Source: CANLBN01 sp034111645
GTDB taxonomy: Bacteria > Pseudomonadota > Gammaproteobacteria > Pseudomonadales > Cellvibrionaceae
Assembly (NCBI GenBank): GCA_034111645.1
Contig: JAWUWW010000050.1
Location: 1-64,000 of the forward strand
Length of the DNA stretch: 64,000 nucleotides
Reading direction: 5' to 3'
A program made the translations under genes and the position numbers. Positions 8,877 to 17,285 of this stretch are shown piece by piece. Position 1 is the first letter of the stretch. Every line of letters starts with the position of its first letter. The notes under the pieces were generated by a model, which worked only from the letters and a program-made list of their open reading frames with translations, did not search any database and was not told where the DNA came from.

Positions 8877-9828
8877 AAAGCTCTGGGATCTCCGATGGCC
8901 CTACGGGGTTTTTCTCTCACCAATTAAAATTGGTTGCAGTGTAATAAATAAATTTATTCCTCGCTTTTAAATCTCCGACAATTTCATTGTCACCGCCTCA
9001 AACCCACTTGGGGTTTTTTCGTTGGTTCCGATACCTGACCAATTAATAAATTAATTTGATTAAGTTGGCTGCGCCTCACCCCACTCAGTGGGTTTCGTTG
9101 CTCTCAATACACGCTTAGGCGTCCATATCGGCGTTATCTCATTCAAGACGCCCTGATGGATGCCGGTTGTCTTAATTTACTCATGGAGCAGCTATTTTGT
9201 TGCGATGGCTGGGAGTCCTGCCTATTACCTATGGATGCCGGTAACCGCAATTTCCTAAAAATTCAAAGCGAATACTTTAAAATAAAAATATTATTTATTA
9301 ATATTATTATATAAACAAATGTAGCTCCTTAATCGCATTGTTATTTATCCCATGGGTATTTTCCAATTTAATATAATTAAACTCTCCTACGTCTCAAATT
9401 TACCCACAAAACGATTAAATATCTTTTTCTCTTAGAAAGAAGCTTTAGCTTCTACCAGAATATTTTTTAACTATATGAAATCTCTTTAAAAGTGTTTTAC
9501 AGAAATCTTTGTATTCTTGTAATTAATAAACCCGCCAGTAATGTTTTCATAAAATAATAAAACTTAGCTAATTAATTTATTTTATTTAAAAAATTCGGGG
9601 GCTAATTGAGATTATTTTTTAGGGGATTATACAAGAATAGATATAGCTATATATAAAAAAACTAATAGATATAAGGCTTTCTGAATAATGGCTATCACTC
9701 TTCAAATTATTAACTATCACCCCACAAGTGAGAACACAACATCACAAAAATGATAATAATTATAAAATAATTTGAAAAAACGAATAAAATAATTTTTAAA
9801 GGTATTGACTTGTCATTTTTAATTTATA
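8877..9828. other. Long structured non-coding region of the element
   Basis: About 950 bp without a credible gene lie between the relaxase leader and the rep gene. It contains several hairpins: ACCAATT/AATTGGT at 8919-8933, a terminator-like AACCC-ACTTG-GGGTT plus T-run at 9001-9019, CCCAC-TCA-GTGGG near 9080-9091, and AGAAGC-TTTA-GCTTCT at 9438-9453. The decamer GGATGCCGGT occurs twice (9158 and 9233). The last 350 bp are extremely AT-rich. A replication origin or regulatory RNA could lie here; nothing specific is recognised. Confidence 0.5.
9001..9019 (+). terminator. Rho-independent terminator-like hairpin
   Basis: The stem AACCC/GGGTT with loop ACTTG is followed by six Ts. It could end a plus-strand transcript starting near 8700-8830, such as the proposed antisense RNA. 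Confidence 0.45.
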
Positions 9829-9875
9829 TGATTTTTAAAGAAGGAAATAAAAACTATAACTTTAGGAGGTTGCAA

Positions 9876-10406
9876 ATGTCGGGATTATTTATAAGAAAAA
9901 AAGCACTAACCGAAAGTTTAAGAGGTGCAAAACAATACAAAGAAGAAGTATTAACAGAAATAAATCATGAAGGTAAAACAAGCACAAGAACAATTAACAC
10001 CGTTGGAAATAAAGGTAATGAGCCGCCATTTATAAAATTATTTATTGATGATATTGCAAGAATGTATCAACTGCCTTCAGAAACTCCACTACTGGAACTA
10101 ATAAGGCTTTTGAATTGGGATAATCAAATAATTTTAAATTCAGCAATAAAGAGACAAATTATTTCTAGGGTGGGATATAAGTCGGTTGCAGTATTAAATA
10201 ACTATCTTAGTAAATGTGTCTCTAAAGGTGTGTTTAGACTTATAGATACAGGCATTTATGAAGCAAACCCAGAGTTGTTTGGAAGAGGCTCATGGCCTGA
10301 AATTAAAAATAAAAGACTTGATGAGTTTTGGCTGAAAATTAATTACGACGAGATGGGAAATAAAACAATTTCATCGTCACTGGCAAATAAAATAATTGGA
10401 GAATAA
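9876..10406 (+). CDS. RepL-like plasmid replication initiator
   Basis: The start is set at MSGLFIRKKAL (ATG 9876) because TTTAGGAGG sits six bases upstream; the longer in-frame start at 9810 lacks a ribosome site. The 176-residue product has a winged-helix-like centre (IRLLNWDNQIILNSAIKRQIISRVGYKSVAVLNNYLSK), followed by GVFRLIDTGIYEANPELFGRGSWPEIKN. That pattern, helix-turn-helix then G-x-Y-x-x-NP-x-x-F-G-x-G, is typical of RepL-type initiators of small plasmids. If so, the excised element may replicate as a circle. Its 5' leader is duplicated in inverted orientation upstream of the relaxase. The family call rests on pattern only. Confidence 0.6.
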   Translation: MSGLFIRKKALTESLRGAKQYKEEVLTEINHEGKTSTRTINTVGNKGNEPPFIKLFIDDIARMYQLPSETPLLELIRLLNWDNQIILNSAIKRQIISRVGYKSVAVLNNYLSKCVSKGVFRLIDTGIYEANPELFGRGSWPEIKNKRLDEFWLKINYDEMGNKTISSSLANKIIGE

Positions 10407-10408
10407 TA

Positions 10409-10576
10409 ATGGATATTAAAAAACAAATATTAATGAATATAGCAGCAGAAACAATAGCTCAAGGAGATCAACCCTATACGTTTAAGGGTGTAAAAGATGC
10501 AACGGGTGAAGTGTTTACGATAGAAGAATTAAAAATTATAAGAACAAAAATAAAACAATTAAAAGGAGAAGGTTAA
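10409..10576 (+). CDS. Small uncharacterised protein, 55 aa, in the rep operon
   Basis: Starts MDIKKQILMNIAAETIAQGD three bases after the rep stop codon, with GGAG in the end of rep as ribosome site. Its stop overlaps the next start by one base (TAATG), so the three genes are probably translated as an operon. The 55 residues are mostly charged helix plus a short TFKGVKDATGEVFT segment. No family is recognised. A copy-control or accessory replication role is only suggested by position. Confidence 0.65.
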   Translation: MDIKKQILMNIAAETIAQGDQPYTFKGVKDATGEVFTIEELKIIRTKIKQLKGEG

Positions 10577-10980
10577 TGATTAACACAACAATAAACAGAA
10601 AAGCAAAAAGACATATCGAAGAGTGGGAAATACTTCATATAAAAAAACGATGGACTATAGATGGCCCGAGATGTAAAGATTTTTTTATGGGTAAGGGTTG
10701 GATATGGGAGTCAAACATAAAAGAAGGTGATGGTTATTCATCTGATTATATTAAGGCTATGCCAAATCAAGCATTTCCTTTTTTCTTTGGTAGGTTAAGG
10801 CTAATTGAAAATTCAAATAGCTATGTAGATAAATTAAATGAAGATCAAAAAGAAAAGTTATTTTTAAATCTATGCAATAAATTTCAAATTCATGATGTGG
10901 ATAGTTTTAGGTGGAATTATATGCATTTCACTGCCTCAGATTACGAGAGAAAAACATTTAGAGAGCTGGCAGGAAAATAA
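10576..10980 (+). CDS. Uncharacterised protein, 134 aa, last gene of the rep operon
   Basis: Starts MINTTINRKAKRHIEEWEILHIKK, overlapping the preceding stop by one base after AAAGGAGAAGG. It is basic at the N-terminus and rich in Trp, Phe and Tyr, with no transmembrane segment. A hairpin terminator with a T-run follows at 11022-11042. I do not recognise the family. The coupling to rep suggests a function in replication or maintenance of the element. Confidence 0.65.
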   Translation: MINTTINRKAKRHIEEWEILHIKKRWTIDGPRCKDFFMGKGWIWESNIKEGDGYSSDYIKAMPNQAFPFFFGRLRLIENSNSYVDKLNEDQKEKLFLNLCNKFQIHDVDSFRWNYMHFTASDYERKTFRELAGK

Positions 10981-11021
10981 TCGATTCTAATTAAGGATTA
11001 AATTATGTATATCTGTATGCG

Positions 11022-11042
11022 GGGGCTTTTAGTCCCTTTTTT
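11022..11042 (+). terminator. Terminator of the rep operon
   Basis: The stem GGGGCT/AGTCCC with a short T loop is followed by TTTTTT. A second hairpin AGAAGC-TAAA-GCTTCT with TTTT follows at 11067-11086 and is an inverted counterpart of the hairpin at 9438-9453. Confidence 0.65.
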
Positions 11043-11086
11043 AATGCCTAGAAAAAACTTTCTGAGAGAAGCTAAAGCTTCTTTTT

Positions 11087-11570
11087 CCAAGATTAAAAGA
11101 CTTGGTTTAACTTGTTAAAGTAATTTTGTGGAAAATTAACAAAAAATTATATTTATAAAATTATAAAATAATTTGAATATAACTACTTTCAGATTTTAAA
11201 AACGGATTTCATTAAAAATCGGGGCTATTTGAAAACTCTAATATCCTATGGGTATGCGATATTTTGTCAATGATTTTCAGTGGTATTTTTCAGGGCAAAA
11301 AATCTTAAAACGTGTAAATAAATAGGGGTTTTTGTCGCTAAAATCCATAAAGTTTGACCTCGTTTTTCCTTAAAGTAGACCGAAATTTATAATCAAAAAT
11401 AGGGTCTTAATGGGAAGATATAATATTTTATATGCTAGTGTGCATCAAAAATAAACAATGCTCACAATGCCCCTTTTTTTAAATTTAGGCTAGAGGGAAA
11501 ATCGATAGATATAAGTGTGCCAAAAAATATAATATAAATCATATTGCGAATAAACACACTGGAATATCTA
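11087..11570. other. AT-rich intergenic region between rep operon and modification genes
   Basis: No coding frame is supported. AATTATAAAATAATTTGAA at 11159 also occurs upstream of rep near 9758, so parts of the two flanks are related. The promoter of the 62-aa gene should lie near its right end. Confidence 0.5.
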
Positions 11571-11588
11571 ATGTTATGTATGTAACAT
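11571..11588. promoter_or_regulatory. Candidate operator for the restriction-modification genes
   Basis: ATGTTA-TGTATG-TAACAT is a perfect 6-bp inverted repeat, followed by another GTTATG at 11591. It lies about 40 bp upstream of the small gene at 11627, whose product looks like a DNA-binding ribbon-helix-helix protein. Autoregulation is inferred. Confidence 0.4.
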
Positions 11589-11626
11589 AGGTTATGAATA
11601 TTATATACTGAGTGAGCTGCTAAATA

Positions 11627-11815
11627 ATGTCTAAAAGTGAGTCGGGTAGAGTAGTTATAGAAATTGATCCTGAGATGAAAAGATACCTATATTCGGCTTT
11701 GGCCTTGGATCAGAAAACGTTGAAGGAGTGGTTTGTTGATAATGCTAAGGGCTATATATCGTCACGTTTGAGTGGCGTTATTGTCGATCTGGAGGATGGC
11801 TCAAGTGAAGTTTAA
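11627..11815 (+). CDS. Small putative ribbon-helix-helix protein upstream of the methyltransferase
   Basis: The 62-residue product begins MSKSESGRVVIEIDPEMKRYLYSALALDQKTLKEWF. A short beta strand (RVVIEID) followed by two helices is the pattern of ribbon-helix-helix regulators or antitoxin-like proteins. Its 3' end overlaps the methyltransferase start by about 20 bp, and the GGAGG that serves the methyltransferase lies inside it, so the two are co-transcribed and probably coupled. It could control expression of the modification gene in the manner of a C protein, although it is not a typical helix-turn-helix C protein. Function is inferred from fold pattern and context. Confidence 0.6.
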   Translation: MSKSESGRVVIEIDPEMKRYLYSALALDQKTLKEWFVDNAKGYISSRLSGVIVDLEDGSSEV

Positions 11816-13430
11816 AGCTGACCAGACTGATCAAAAGTTACGCGGCGGTTATTACACCCCACAGGATATTGCTAATTACGTGGCTCGCTGGGTCTTGGGG
11901 GCCGCTCCATCTTCTATTTTGGAGCCTAGCTGTGGAGACGGGGTCTTTATAAGTGCATTGAATAATAATGATTGTGATAAATCTATTAAACTACATGGGT
12001 TTGAGCTTTTTGACTCGGAAGTAAAAAAATCTAAGGATAAATGTAAAGAGTATGATTTTAAGAATGCTGACATTGTTGAAGGTGATTTTCTGTCTTGGGC
12101 AAGTGATGCTGTAGCATCTCAGGCAGAGATTTTTGATGGTGTGGTAGGGAATCCCCCATTTATACGCTATCAATTTTTGGAAAAGAATTTCCAAATCAAT
12201 GCGGAAAAAATATTTAGTAGCTTAGGATTAAAGTTTACAAAACATACTAATTCTTGGGTTCCTTTTGTTCTTTCCTCAATCTCTATGCTCAAGCCTGGCG
12301 GTAGATTGGGCATGGTTATTCCTTCTGAGATCATCCATGTTATGCATGCGCAGTCTTTAAGAGATTATCTTTTACAATCTTGCTCAAAGGTCGTGATTAT
12401 AGATCCTCAGGAAATTTGGTTTGAAGATACGCTTCAAGGAGCGGTTATCATTTTTGCCGAGAAGAAACTTAGCAAGGGCAAAAAATCTAATGGCGTGGCA
12501 ATTAAACATGTAAAAGGATTTGATTTTCTTGATCGGAGTGCTGATGCAGTTTTTAATCGTACAAAGGCTGTTGATGTTGATTCTCTATCTGGAAAATGGA
12601 CAAAGGTGTCACTTGAAGAGGATGAGCGAAAATTATTAGAAAAAATTATTAGAAAAAAGAAAGTCTTCTCTTTTGATGAAATTGCCAGTGTTGAGGTCGG
12701 TATTGTTACCGGAGCGAATAAATTCTTTCTTGTTGATGATGATACGGTGGAGAAATACGGGCTAAAGAAATACGTAAGTCCAATGTTTGGAAAGAGCTTG
12801 CATTGTAAAGGTGTGATATATGATAAAGGGCAGCATAAAGATAATAAAAGGAACGGGTTGCCTACAAATTTTTTATATTTAGATAAGGAGTATGAAAAAC
12901 TCCCTATAAATGTGCAGAAATATATCGATTATGGAGAAGATCAGAATTTACATTCTAGGTATAAATGCAGAATAAGAGAGCCGTGGTATAAAGTCCCTTC
13001 TGTATTTAGCCGAAAACTTGGAATGCTTAAGCGTGCTCACGATACGCCGCGCCTAATTTATAATGAATTAGAGGCTTATACTACTGACACCGCGTATCGT
13101 GTTACCTCAAAAGGCATTGATCCCAAGTACTTCTCATATTTGTTTTTAAATCCACTAACGGCTGTTTTTGCTGAGTTAGAGGGGCGATATTATGGCGGTG
13201 GGGTTTTAGAGTTGGTGCCATCAGAAATTAGAAAGTTATATATTCCAGTACCTGACTCGTTAGATTACGACCTTAAAGATTTGGATAGTCAGGTTAAAAA
13301 TTACTCTATGGATAGCGTGCTTAGGTTGCAGGGAGAAAAAATACTTGGAGCTATTGGTCTAACAAAGAAAGAAATAGTGATGGTATATATTATGTGGGAA
13401 AAGCTGAAAAATAAACGCCAACGAAAATAG
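11796..13430 (+). CDS. N6-adenine DNA methyltransferase, TaqI-like
   Basis: Transfers methyl from AdoMet to adenine in DNA; 544 residues from the ATG at 11796. A GTG at 11805 is an equally plausible start, as GGAGG sits nine bases before it. Motifs from the ATG start: KLRGGYYTP (15-22), AdoMet-binding SILEPSCGDGVF (40-51), catalytic VGNPPFIRY (117-125). The C-terminal half should be the target recognition domain (TaqI_C-like), including LKRAHDTPRLIYNELEAY and YYGGGVLELVPSEIRKLYIP. It is convergent with a type IIG enzyme 45 bp away. It may protect the host from that enzyme, supplying methylation of the second strand of an asymmetric site, or act as a separate modification enzyme. Confidence 0.88.
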   Translation: MAQVKFKADQTDQKLRGGYYTPQDIANYVARWVLGAAPSSILEPSCGDGVFISALNNNDCDKSIKLHGFELFDSEVKKSKDKCKEYDFKNADIVEGDFLSWASDAVASQAEIFDGVVGNPPFIRYQFLEKNFQINAEKIFSSLGLKFTKHTNSWVPFVLSSISMLKPGGRLGMVIPSEIIHVMHAQSLRDYLLQSCSKVVIIDPQEIWFEDTLQGAVIIFAEKKLSKGKKSNGVAIKHVKGFDFLDRSADAVFNRTKAVDVDSLSGKWTKVSLEEDERKLLEKIIRKKKVFSFDEIASVEVGIVTGANKFFLVDDDTVEKYGLKKYVSPMFGKSLHCKGVIYDKGQHKDNKRNGLPTNFLYLDKEYEKLPINVQKYIDYGEDQNLHSRYKCRIREPWYKVPSVFSRKLGMLKRAHDTPRLIYNELEAYTTDTAYRVTSKGIDPKYFSYLFLNPLTAVFAELEGRYYGGGVLELVPSEIRKLYIPVPDSLDYDLKDLDSQVKNYSMDSVLRLQGEKILGAIGLTKKEIVMVYIMWEKLKNKRQRK

Positions 13431-13475
13431 ATTGAATAGGGCGAGTTTAAGATCGCCCAAGTTCAGAGCGACAGG

Positions 13476-16445
13476 TTAATAAATTTCGCTGATTATAGGT
13501 ATTAATCTATCTTTATCTTTTAGGTCGAATATCTCTGCTAAGAGAATATCCATTTTCTTAACTAATTTTCCGTACTCTCTTTCTGATATTAGTCGATTTC
13601 TAGGATTGTCCTTGTTTTTGTCGATCTCTGTAAATGAGACAATTATTTTCTTTTGTATTTCCGTAATATCATCGTGTGTTTTCTTTGCTTCTTTCGAGGT
13701 GAAATCAATTTCAATTATGGGTAGATTTTTGAAGACCTTGGTTCCTCGGGCTATATAGCCGCCTCTAAAAATTTCACCGTGTAGAGATGCGAACCACTCT
13801 CCATATTTTGAGTTTAATAATGCTTGTATATAATATACTGAATATGGAAGATCTTCAGGTATGGTTATCATGCAGTAACCGGCGGTTCCTCCCGATGAAA
13901 TCAATGCTCCACTATAGTCAATTGCATATTTATTTCCTTGCGATAATACTCCCACAATAATTTTCGTAGGTACTGCGCAATTATCAAGGCTTTGGTGTCT
14001 GCCATATCTATGCCATTCACTATTTGTTGTTGGTGTTGGCTTTATATCACGGGTGCCGTTATCTAGCTTGTCCTTGTAAGCCATTAGGTATTTATATAGA
14101 AATGGGCATCTAGCTGCTATATCGTTTAACTCGACGAGCTTAACTTTTCCATCAGTTTTTTCGTAGGGGTAAATCACAAAAGCATTAGCTTTGAATTTTC
14201 TATGTGAGTGTAATCTGTCACTACCCTGTGATGTTTTGAAGTAGGGCTTAGTTAACTCCTTCTCTATTTTCCACGCAGTCTTGTCTTTAGTGAAATAATA
14301 AAAGTTCGCGTCTTCATTGTCAGGTTTATGTATATAGATATTGTTAGCGCTGGTCTGAATGCCATTACTAATATTCTCTAATCCTATAATGTTCTCAAGA
14401 GGTTGACTAGAATCGGTTATTTTTTTGTGAAGTGGCTCTAGTTCTTTCGGCATTAAAAGCCACGTTTTACTTGAAATGGTGTTACTTTGAACCGTATTTA
14501 TTTCAGATTTACCAACGGTTCTTGTTTTCCAGTTTTCTAGTGACTTTATTTCTGTGTATGAAAATTCATTCGATTCGGATTTGTTTAGTATTAGGATACA
14601 TGTGTATGTAGTTTTATCTACGAACACTTGATTAGCGCCAAAAGATGTTATATCTAATACGTGTTTTTTTGATGAAAGTATCTTTCTTAAATTTTTACCT
14701 GCGCCTACTTTCATGAATTTAAGAGGGAGGATATATCCCATCATTCCATTTTTTGAAAGTAAATTTAGTGCTCGTTCAACAAACAAAAAATATTTATCGA
14801 ACTGCATATAAGCTGATTCGTAATTACCTTTGTATATCTTTAGCTCTTTTGGTGTTACGGCTATCATTCCTTCTGTACTTAGATATGGTGGGTTTCCGAT
14901 AATTATGTCGAAAGTTTCTTCGTTGAAGTTATATGCGTTGATGTTTGGGTCGATGTCCTCTTCGCTCATTGATTCATCAATGAGGCTGTTCCCAAAATGT
15001 ATATTACCATCTAATACCGGCAGGGCTGGTGAGCTAATAGTATTGCTATTTTCACCTTCAAGTAGTTTTAGTAGAAGACCAAACTTACATGCTTGTATAG
15101 CGCAATAATCTTTGTCTATGCCAAAAATACAGCTAAGCATAATTTCTTTTTTAAGGTCGATTGAGAGCTTGTATGAATCTTTTGAAAGTTGAATTAGTTT
15201 GTTTTTATCATTTAATAGAAAATAGTCCACTAGCGTGTCGTGAATAAGTTGATAGGCTTCTAGGAGAAATGCTCCTGATCCACAAGAGATGTCGGCTACT
15301 TTTGTCGATAGTATTTCAGTAGCATCTTTCTGGTCTAGTTTTGGGGTTACTGTTTTTCTGAGAATATCTCTAATAATATGAACTGGCGTAGTGACAATAT
15401 CTTTATCTACATTTTCTGGTTTTCGGCTTATCTCTGGTTTTCCACCTGTTATGGATATTATATCGCCTAAGAATGTTTCGTATATGTTTCCAAGAATATC
15501 GGATGAAAATACTGAGAAAGAATATGTGCTTTCTGGGAAATATAAGCTTTTAAATATCTCCCATATATATGAATTTTTGTTACTGAAGAAATCAGTGATA
15601 TGCGGCAGGTCGAATAAGCCTGAGTTGTACTTCTTGTCTGCCTCGCTGAATTTATTTATTAAGGAGTCAAAATCCTTTGCGTTTGAAAGTTGGAGTAGTG
15701 TTTCGTACTCTTCTAGGTTTCTATCTTCACAAACACGTAAGAAGACTATGCTGTTTATATAACTTTGTGTTAAGTCGTTTAGTTCTATTTCCTCAATATC
15801 TGGTTTTATTGCTAAAAAATTGCAGGCCAAATTTATCCGCCATTTATTTATTTGCGCCAAAAATAAATCGTCAACACTAAATTTCTGTATTTTTTCTTCT
15901 ATATCGCCCCAATGTGTATCGAAGTCCCCGCTATAGACGGATTGCTGGCCGATCAGGCGATGTATTTCGTCGAATTTCTCTATGTATTCTTTATAGTGAT
16001 ATATTTTAATTCGTGAATTTGTAGGTTCGTCATTTTCTTTGACTTGTGATGAGCAGTCATATATTGCTAGATGCTCAAAATTCGATAAAACAGAGATTTT
16101 TAGTTTTGCTGTGAATCCATATCTACGGACTTGTTTGGCTGGGGATGGTGTGTTGGATATATCAACGCTTGGCTTCTTTGCCTCAAGAAAAAATCTTCGT
16201 TCTGAGAATAGTCTGAATGTATAGTCTGGTTTTTTTGCTGATTCACCTTTGCCTGATTTTAAGCTTTCCTCTACCAGCACCTCTCTTTCGTTAGTCTTTT
16301 TCCCTTGTTCATTTTTAATATCCCATCCAAGCAGCTCAAACATTGGGTCAAGGAAATCCGTCCGAAGCTGAGTTTCATTGTATTTTGCCGACAGATAGTG
16401 CTTTTGGCCTGATTCATACTTTTCAATTAGTGCTTCAATGCTCAA
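13476..16445 (-). CDS. Type IIG restriction-modification enzyme (Eco57I-like)
   Basis: A single 989-residue chain combining endonuclease, methyltransferase and specificity. The N-terminal nuclease shows a PD-(D/E)xK site: PDYTFRLF (Asp 74) and FFLEAKKP (Glu 88, Lys 90). A helical linker (about 180-330) leads to the methyltransferase with TTPVHIIRDILR (352-363), AdoMet motif ADISCGSGAFLLEA (384-397) and catalytic GNPPYLS (517-523). The C-terminal region, with GNKYAIDYSGALISSGGTAGYCMI and IFRGGYIARGTKVFKNLPI, is the target recognition domain. In motif I, DI replaces the more common DP. All catalytic residues are present, so it is predicted active. It is the main cargo of the element and would defend the host against foreign DNA and favour retention of the element. 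Confidence 0.9.
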   Translation of the reverse strand: MSIEALIEKYESGQKHYLSAKYNETQLRTDFLDPMFELLGWDIKNEQGKKTNEREVLVEESLKSGKGESAKKPDYTFRLFSERRFFLEAKKPSVDISNTPSPAKQVRRYGFTAKLKISVLSNFEHLAIYDCSSQVKENDEPTNSRIKIYHYKEYIEKFDEIHRLIGQQSVYSGDFDTHWGDIEEKIQKFSVDDLFLAQINKWRINLACNFLAIKPDIEEIELNDLTQSYINSIVFLRVCEDRNLEEYETLLQLSNAKDFDSLINKFSEADKKYNSGLFDLPHITDFFSNKNSYIWEIFKSLYFPESTYSFSVFSSDILGNIYETFLGDIISITGGKPEISRKPENVDKDIVTTPVHIIRDILRKTVTPKLDQKDATEILSTKVADISCGSGAFLLEAYQLIHDTLVDYFLLNDKNKLIQLSKDSYKLSIDLKKEIMLSCIFGIDKDYCAIQACKFGLLLKLLEGENSNTISSPALPVLDGNIHFGNSLIDESMSEEDIDPNINAYNFNEETFDIIIGNPPYLSTEGMIAVTPKELKIYKGNYESAYMQFDKYFLFVERALNLLSKNGMMGYILPLKFMKVGAGKNLRKILSSKKHVLDITSFGANQVFVDKTTYTCILILNKSESNEFSYTEIKSLENWKTRTVGKSEINTVQSNTISSKTWLLMPKELEPLHKKITDSSQPLENIIGLENISNGIQTSANNIYIHKPDNEDANFYYFTKDKTAWKIEKELTKPYFKTSQGSDRLHSHRKFKANAFVIYPYEKTDGKVKLVELNDIAARCPFLYKYLMAYKDKLDNGTRDIKPTPTTNSEWHRYGRHQSLDNCAVPTKIIVGVLSQGNKYAIDYSGALISSGGTAGYCMITIPEDLPYSVYYIQALLNSKYGEWFASLHGEIFRGGYIARGTKVFKNLPIIEIDFTSKEAKKTHDDITEIQKKIIVSFTEIDKNKDNPRNRLISEREYGKLVKKMDILLAEIFDLKDKDRLIPIISEIY

Positions 16446-16540
16446 GATGATAATCCTTTGCTACAGGTGAGATTTTTATTATTCGGGAGTATATCGGAAT
16501 GCGTGATTGCTGGGGGTTTTGATTACGAGGGCTAGATACT

Positions 16541-16563
16541 AAAAAGGCCCCGTTAGGAGCCTT
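16541..16563 (-). terminator. Terminator downstream of the interrupted tRNA-Leu-like gene
   Basis: Read on the minus strand, AAGGCTCC-TAAC-GGGGCCTT forms an 8-bp stem followed by TTTTT. It starts about 10 bases after the tRNA CCA end, as expected for a tRNA transcription unit. Confidence 0.75.
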
Positions 16564-16573
16564 AGAAGTTTAT

Positions 16574-16729
16574 TGGTGCTGGTGGCCGGACTTGAACCGG
16601 CGCGAGATTCCCAGAGTCTTGTAGTTTTCACAACCTCAAAGTGAATCATCGGACTATATCATCAACTACAGCATTACTTGTTTAATTTTTCTATAAGTCT
16701 GATGTGTCTACCGATTCCACCACACCCGC
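16574..16729 (-). tRNA. tRNA-Leu-like gene interrupted by a ~75-nt group I intron-like remnant (possible pseudogene)
   Basis: The minus strand starts GCGGGTGTGGTGGAATCGG and contains a Leu-type D-arm (GGTAGACAC). It ends with a perfect T-arm GCCGG-TTCAAGT-CCGGC and encoded CCA; the acceptor stem has one mismatch. The anticodon stem TCAGA can pair with TCTGG, but about 75 nt separate the two halves, starting after CTTA of the loop. The insert contains GATGATATAGTCCGATG, which matches the conserved 3' side of the group I intron core (P3'-P7' region), and a P9-like hairpin TTGTG-AAAA-CTACAA. No 5' core (P4-P6 and 5' strand of P7) is visible, so self-splicing in cis looks impossible. The gene keeps a good terminator. 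The anticodon cannot be assigned safely. Confidence 0.5.
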
Positions 16730-16800
16730 AAAAGCGCTTTAAGATGATTGATTATATCAAATAAAAACCAACCATCTAAGGTATATTTTAAAAGCTATAA

Positions 16801-16822
16801 GTACATACAAGTACATACAAAA
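16801..16822. promoter_or_regulatory. Candidate integrase arm-type site, right end
   Basis: Two direct GTACATACAA copies (16801 and 16811) lie about 55 bp inside attR, mirroring the pair at 5221-5243. Confidence 0.55.
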
Positions 16823-16876
16823 TATGGGTTTTTTGAGTGTTTGACAATGTTGAGCAAAATGCTCTAAGTCATTGAT

Positions 16877-16937
16877 TTAAATGGTGCCCGGAGCCGGAAT
16901 CGAACCGGCACGACCGTTAAGTCGCAAGATTTTAAGT
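16877..16937. repeat. attR, 61-bp repeat inside tRNA-Leu
   Basis: This is the right-hand copy of the 61-bp direct repeat. It forms the 3' half of the functional tRNA-Leu gene, so integration restores the tRNA. Confidence 0.93.
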
Positions 16938-16968
16938 CTTGTGTGTCTACCAATTCCACCACCCGGGC
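16882..16968 (-). tRNA. tRNA-Leu(UAA)
   Basis: The minus strand begins GCCCGGGTGGTGGAATTGG, has anticodon stem-loop CAAGA-CTTAAAA-TCTTG (anticodon TAA), a long class II variable arm, T-arm GCCGG-TTCGATT-CCGGC and encoded CCA. Length is 87 nt. It is intact and is the integration target of the element. Confidence 0.97.
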
Positions 16969-17064
16969 TAAGGGAAGTTATTTTATAGTAAGTATTGGTA
17001 CCTACTTTACTGTTTAAACCACTATGGCAGCGCTTTAAAAGACGAAGCACATATCATAGTGACA

Positions 17065-17138
17065 TGGAGGCGCGGGTCGGAATCGAACCGGCGTTGACGG
17101 ATTTGCAATCCGCTGCATGACCACTCTGCCACCGCGCC
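17065..17138 (-). tRNA. tRNA-Cys(GCA)
   Basis: The minus strand starts GGCGCGGTGGCAGAGTGG, has anticodon loop TTGCAAA (GCA), T-arm GCCGG-TTCGATT-CCGAC and ends TCCA. Length is 74 nt. Confidence 0.97.
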
Positions 17139-17285
17139 AAAACAGGGCCGCATTCTAGCGTACCTATTATTAAATGCCTAGGCCTTTTAAGTGATTATTC
17201 TTAAATTAAGTCATTAGTCGCTATGTGCTAGCTTAGCTTACTCAAAAATACACCTAAAATAACGCTCAGCAGCAAATAGTTGTTT

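Larger units (their letters stand above)
5103..16937. mobile_element. Putative integrative mobilizable element in tRNA-Leu(UAA)
   Basis: Perfect 61-bp direct repeats at 5103-5163 and 16877-16937 bound 11.8 kb. The right repeat lies in an intact tRNA-Leu(UAA) gene and the left one is only its 3' half, the usual signature of tRNA-targeted site-specific integration. Immediately inside attL is a tyrosine integrase; further in come a MobV-like relaxase, a RepL-like gene and restriction-modification genes. No type IV secretion genes are present, so transfer would need a helper. Base composition is markedly more AT-rich than most flanking genes. Classification as an IME is inference from gene content. 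Confidence 0.85.

Noticed and set aside
9810..9875. Longer N-terminus of the RepL-like protein
   Set aside because: The upstream start has no ribosome site, whereas ATG 9876 has AGGAGG at good spacing.
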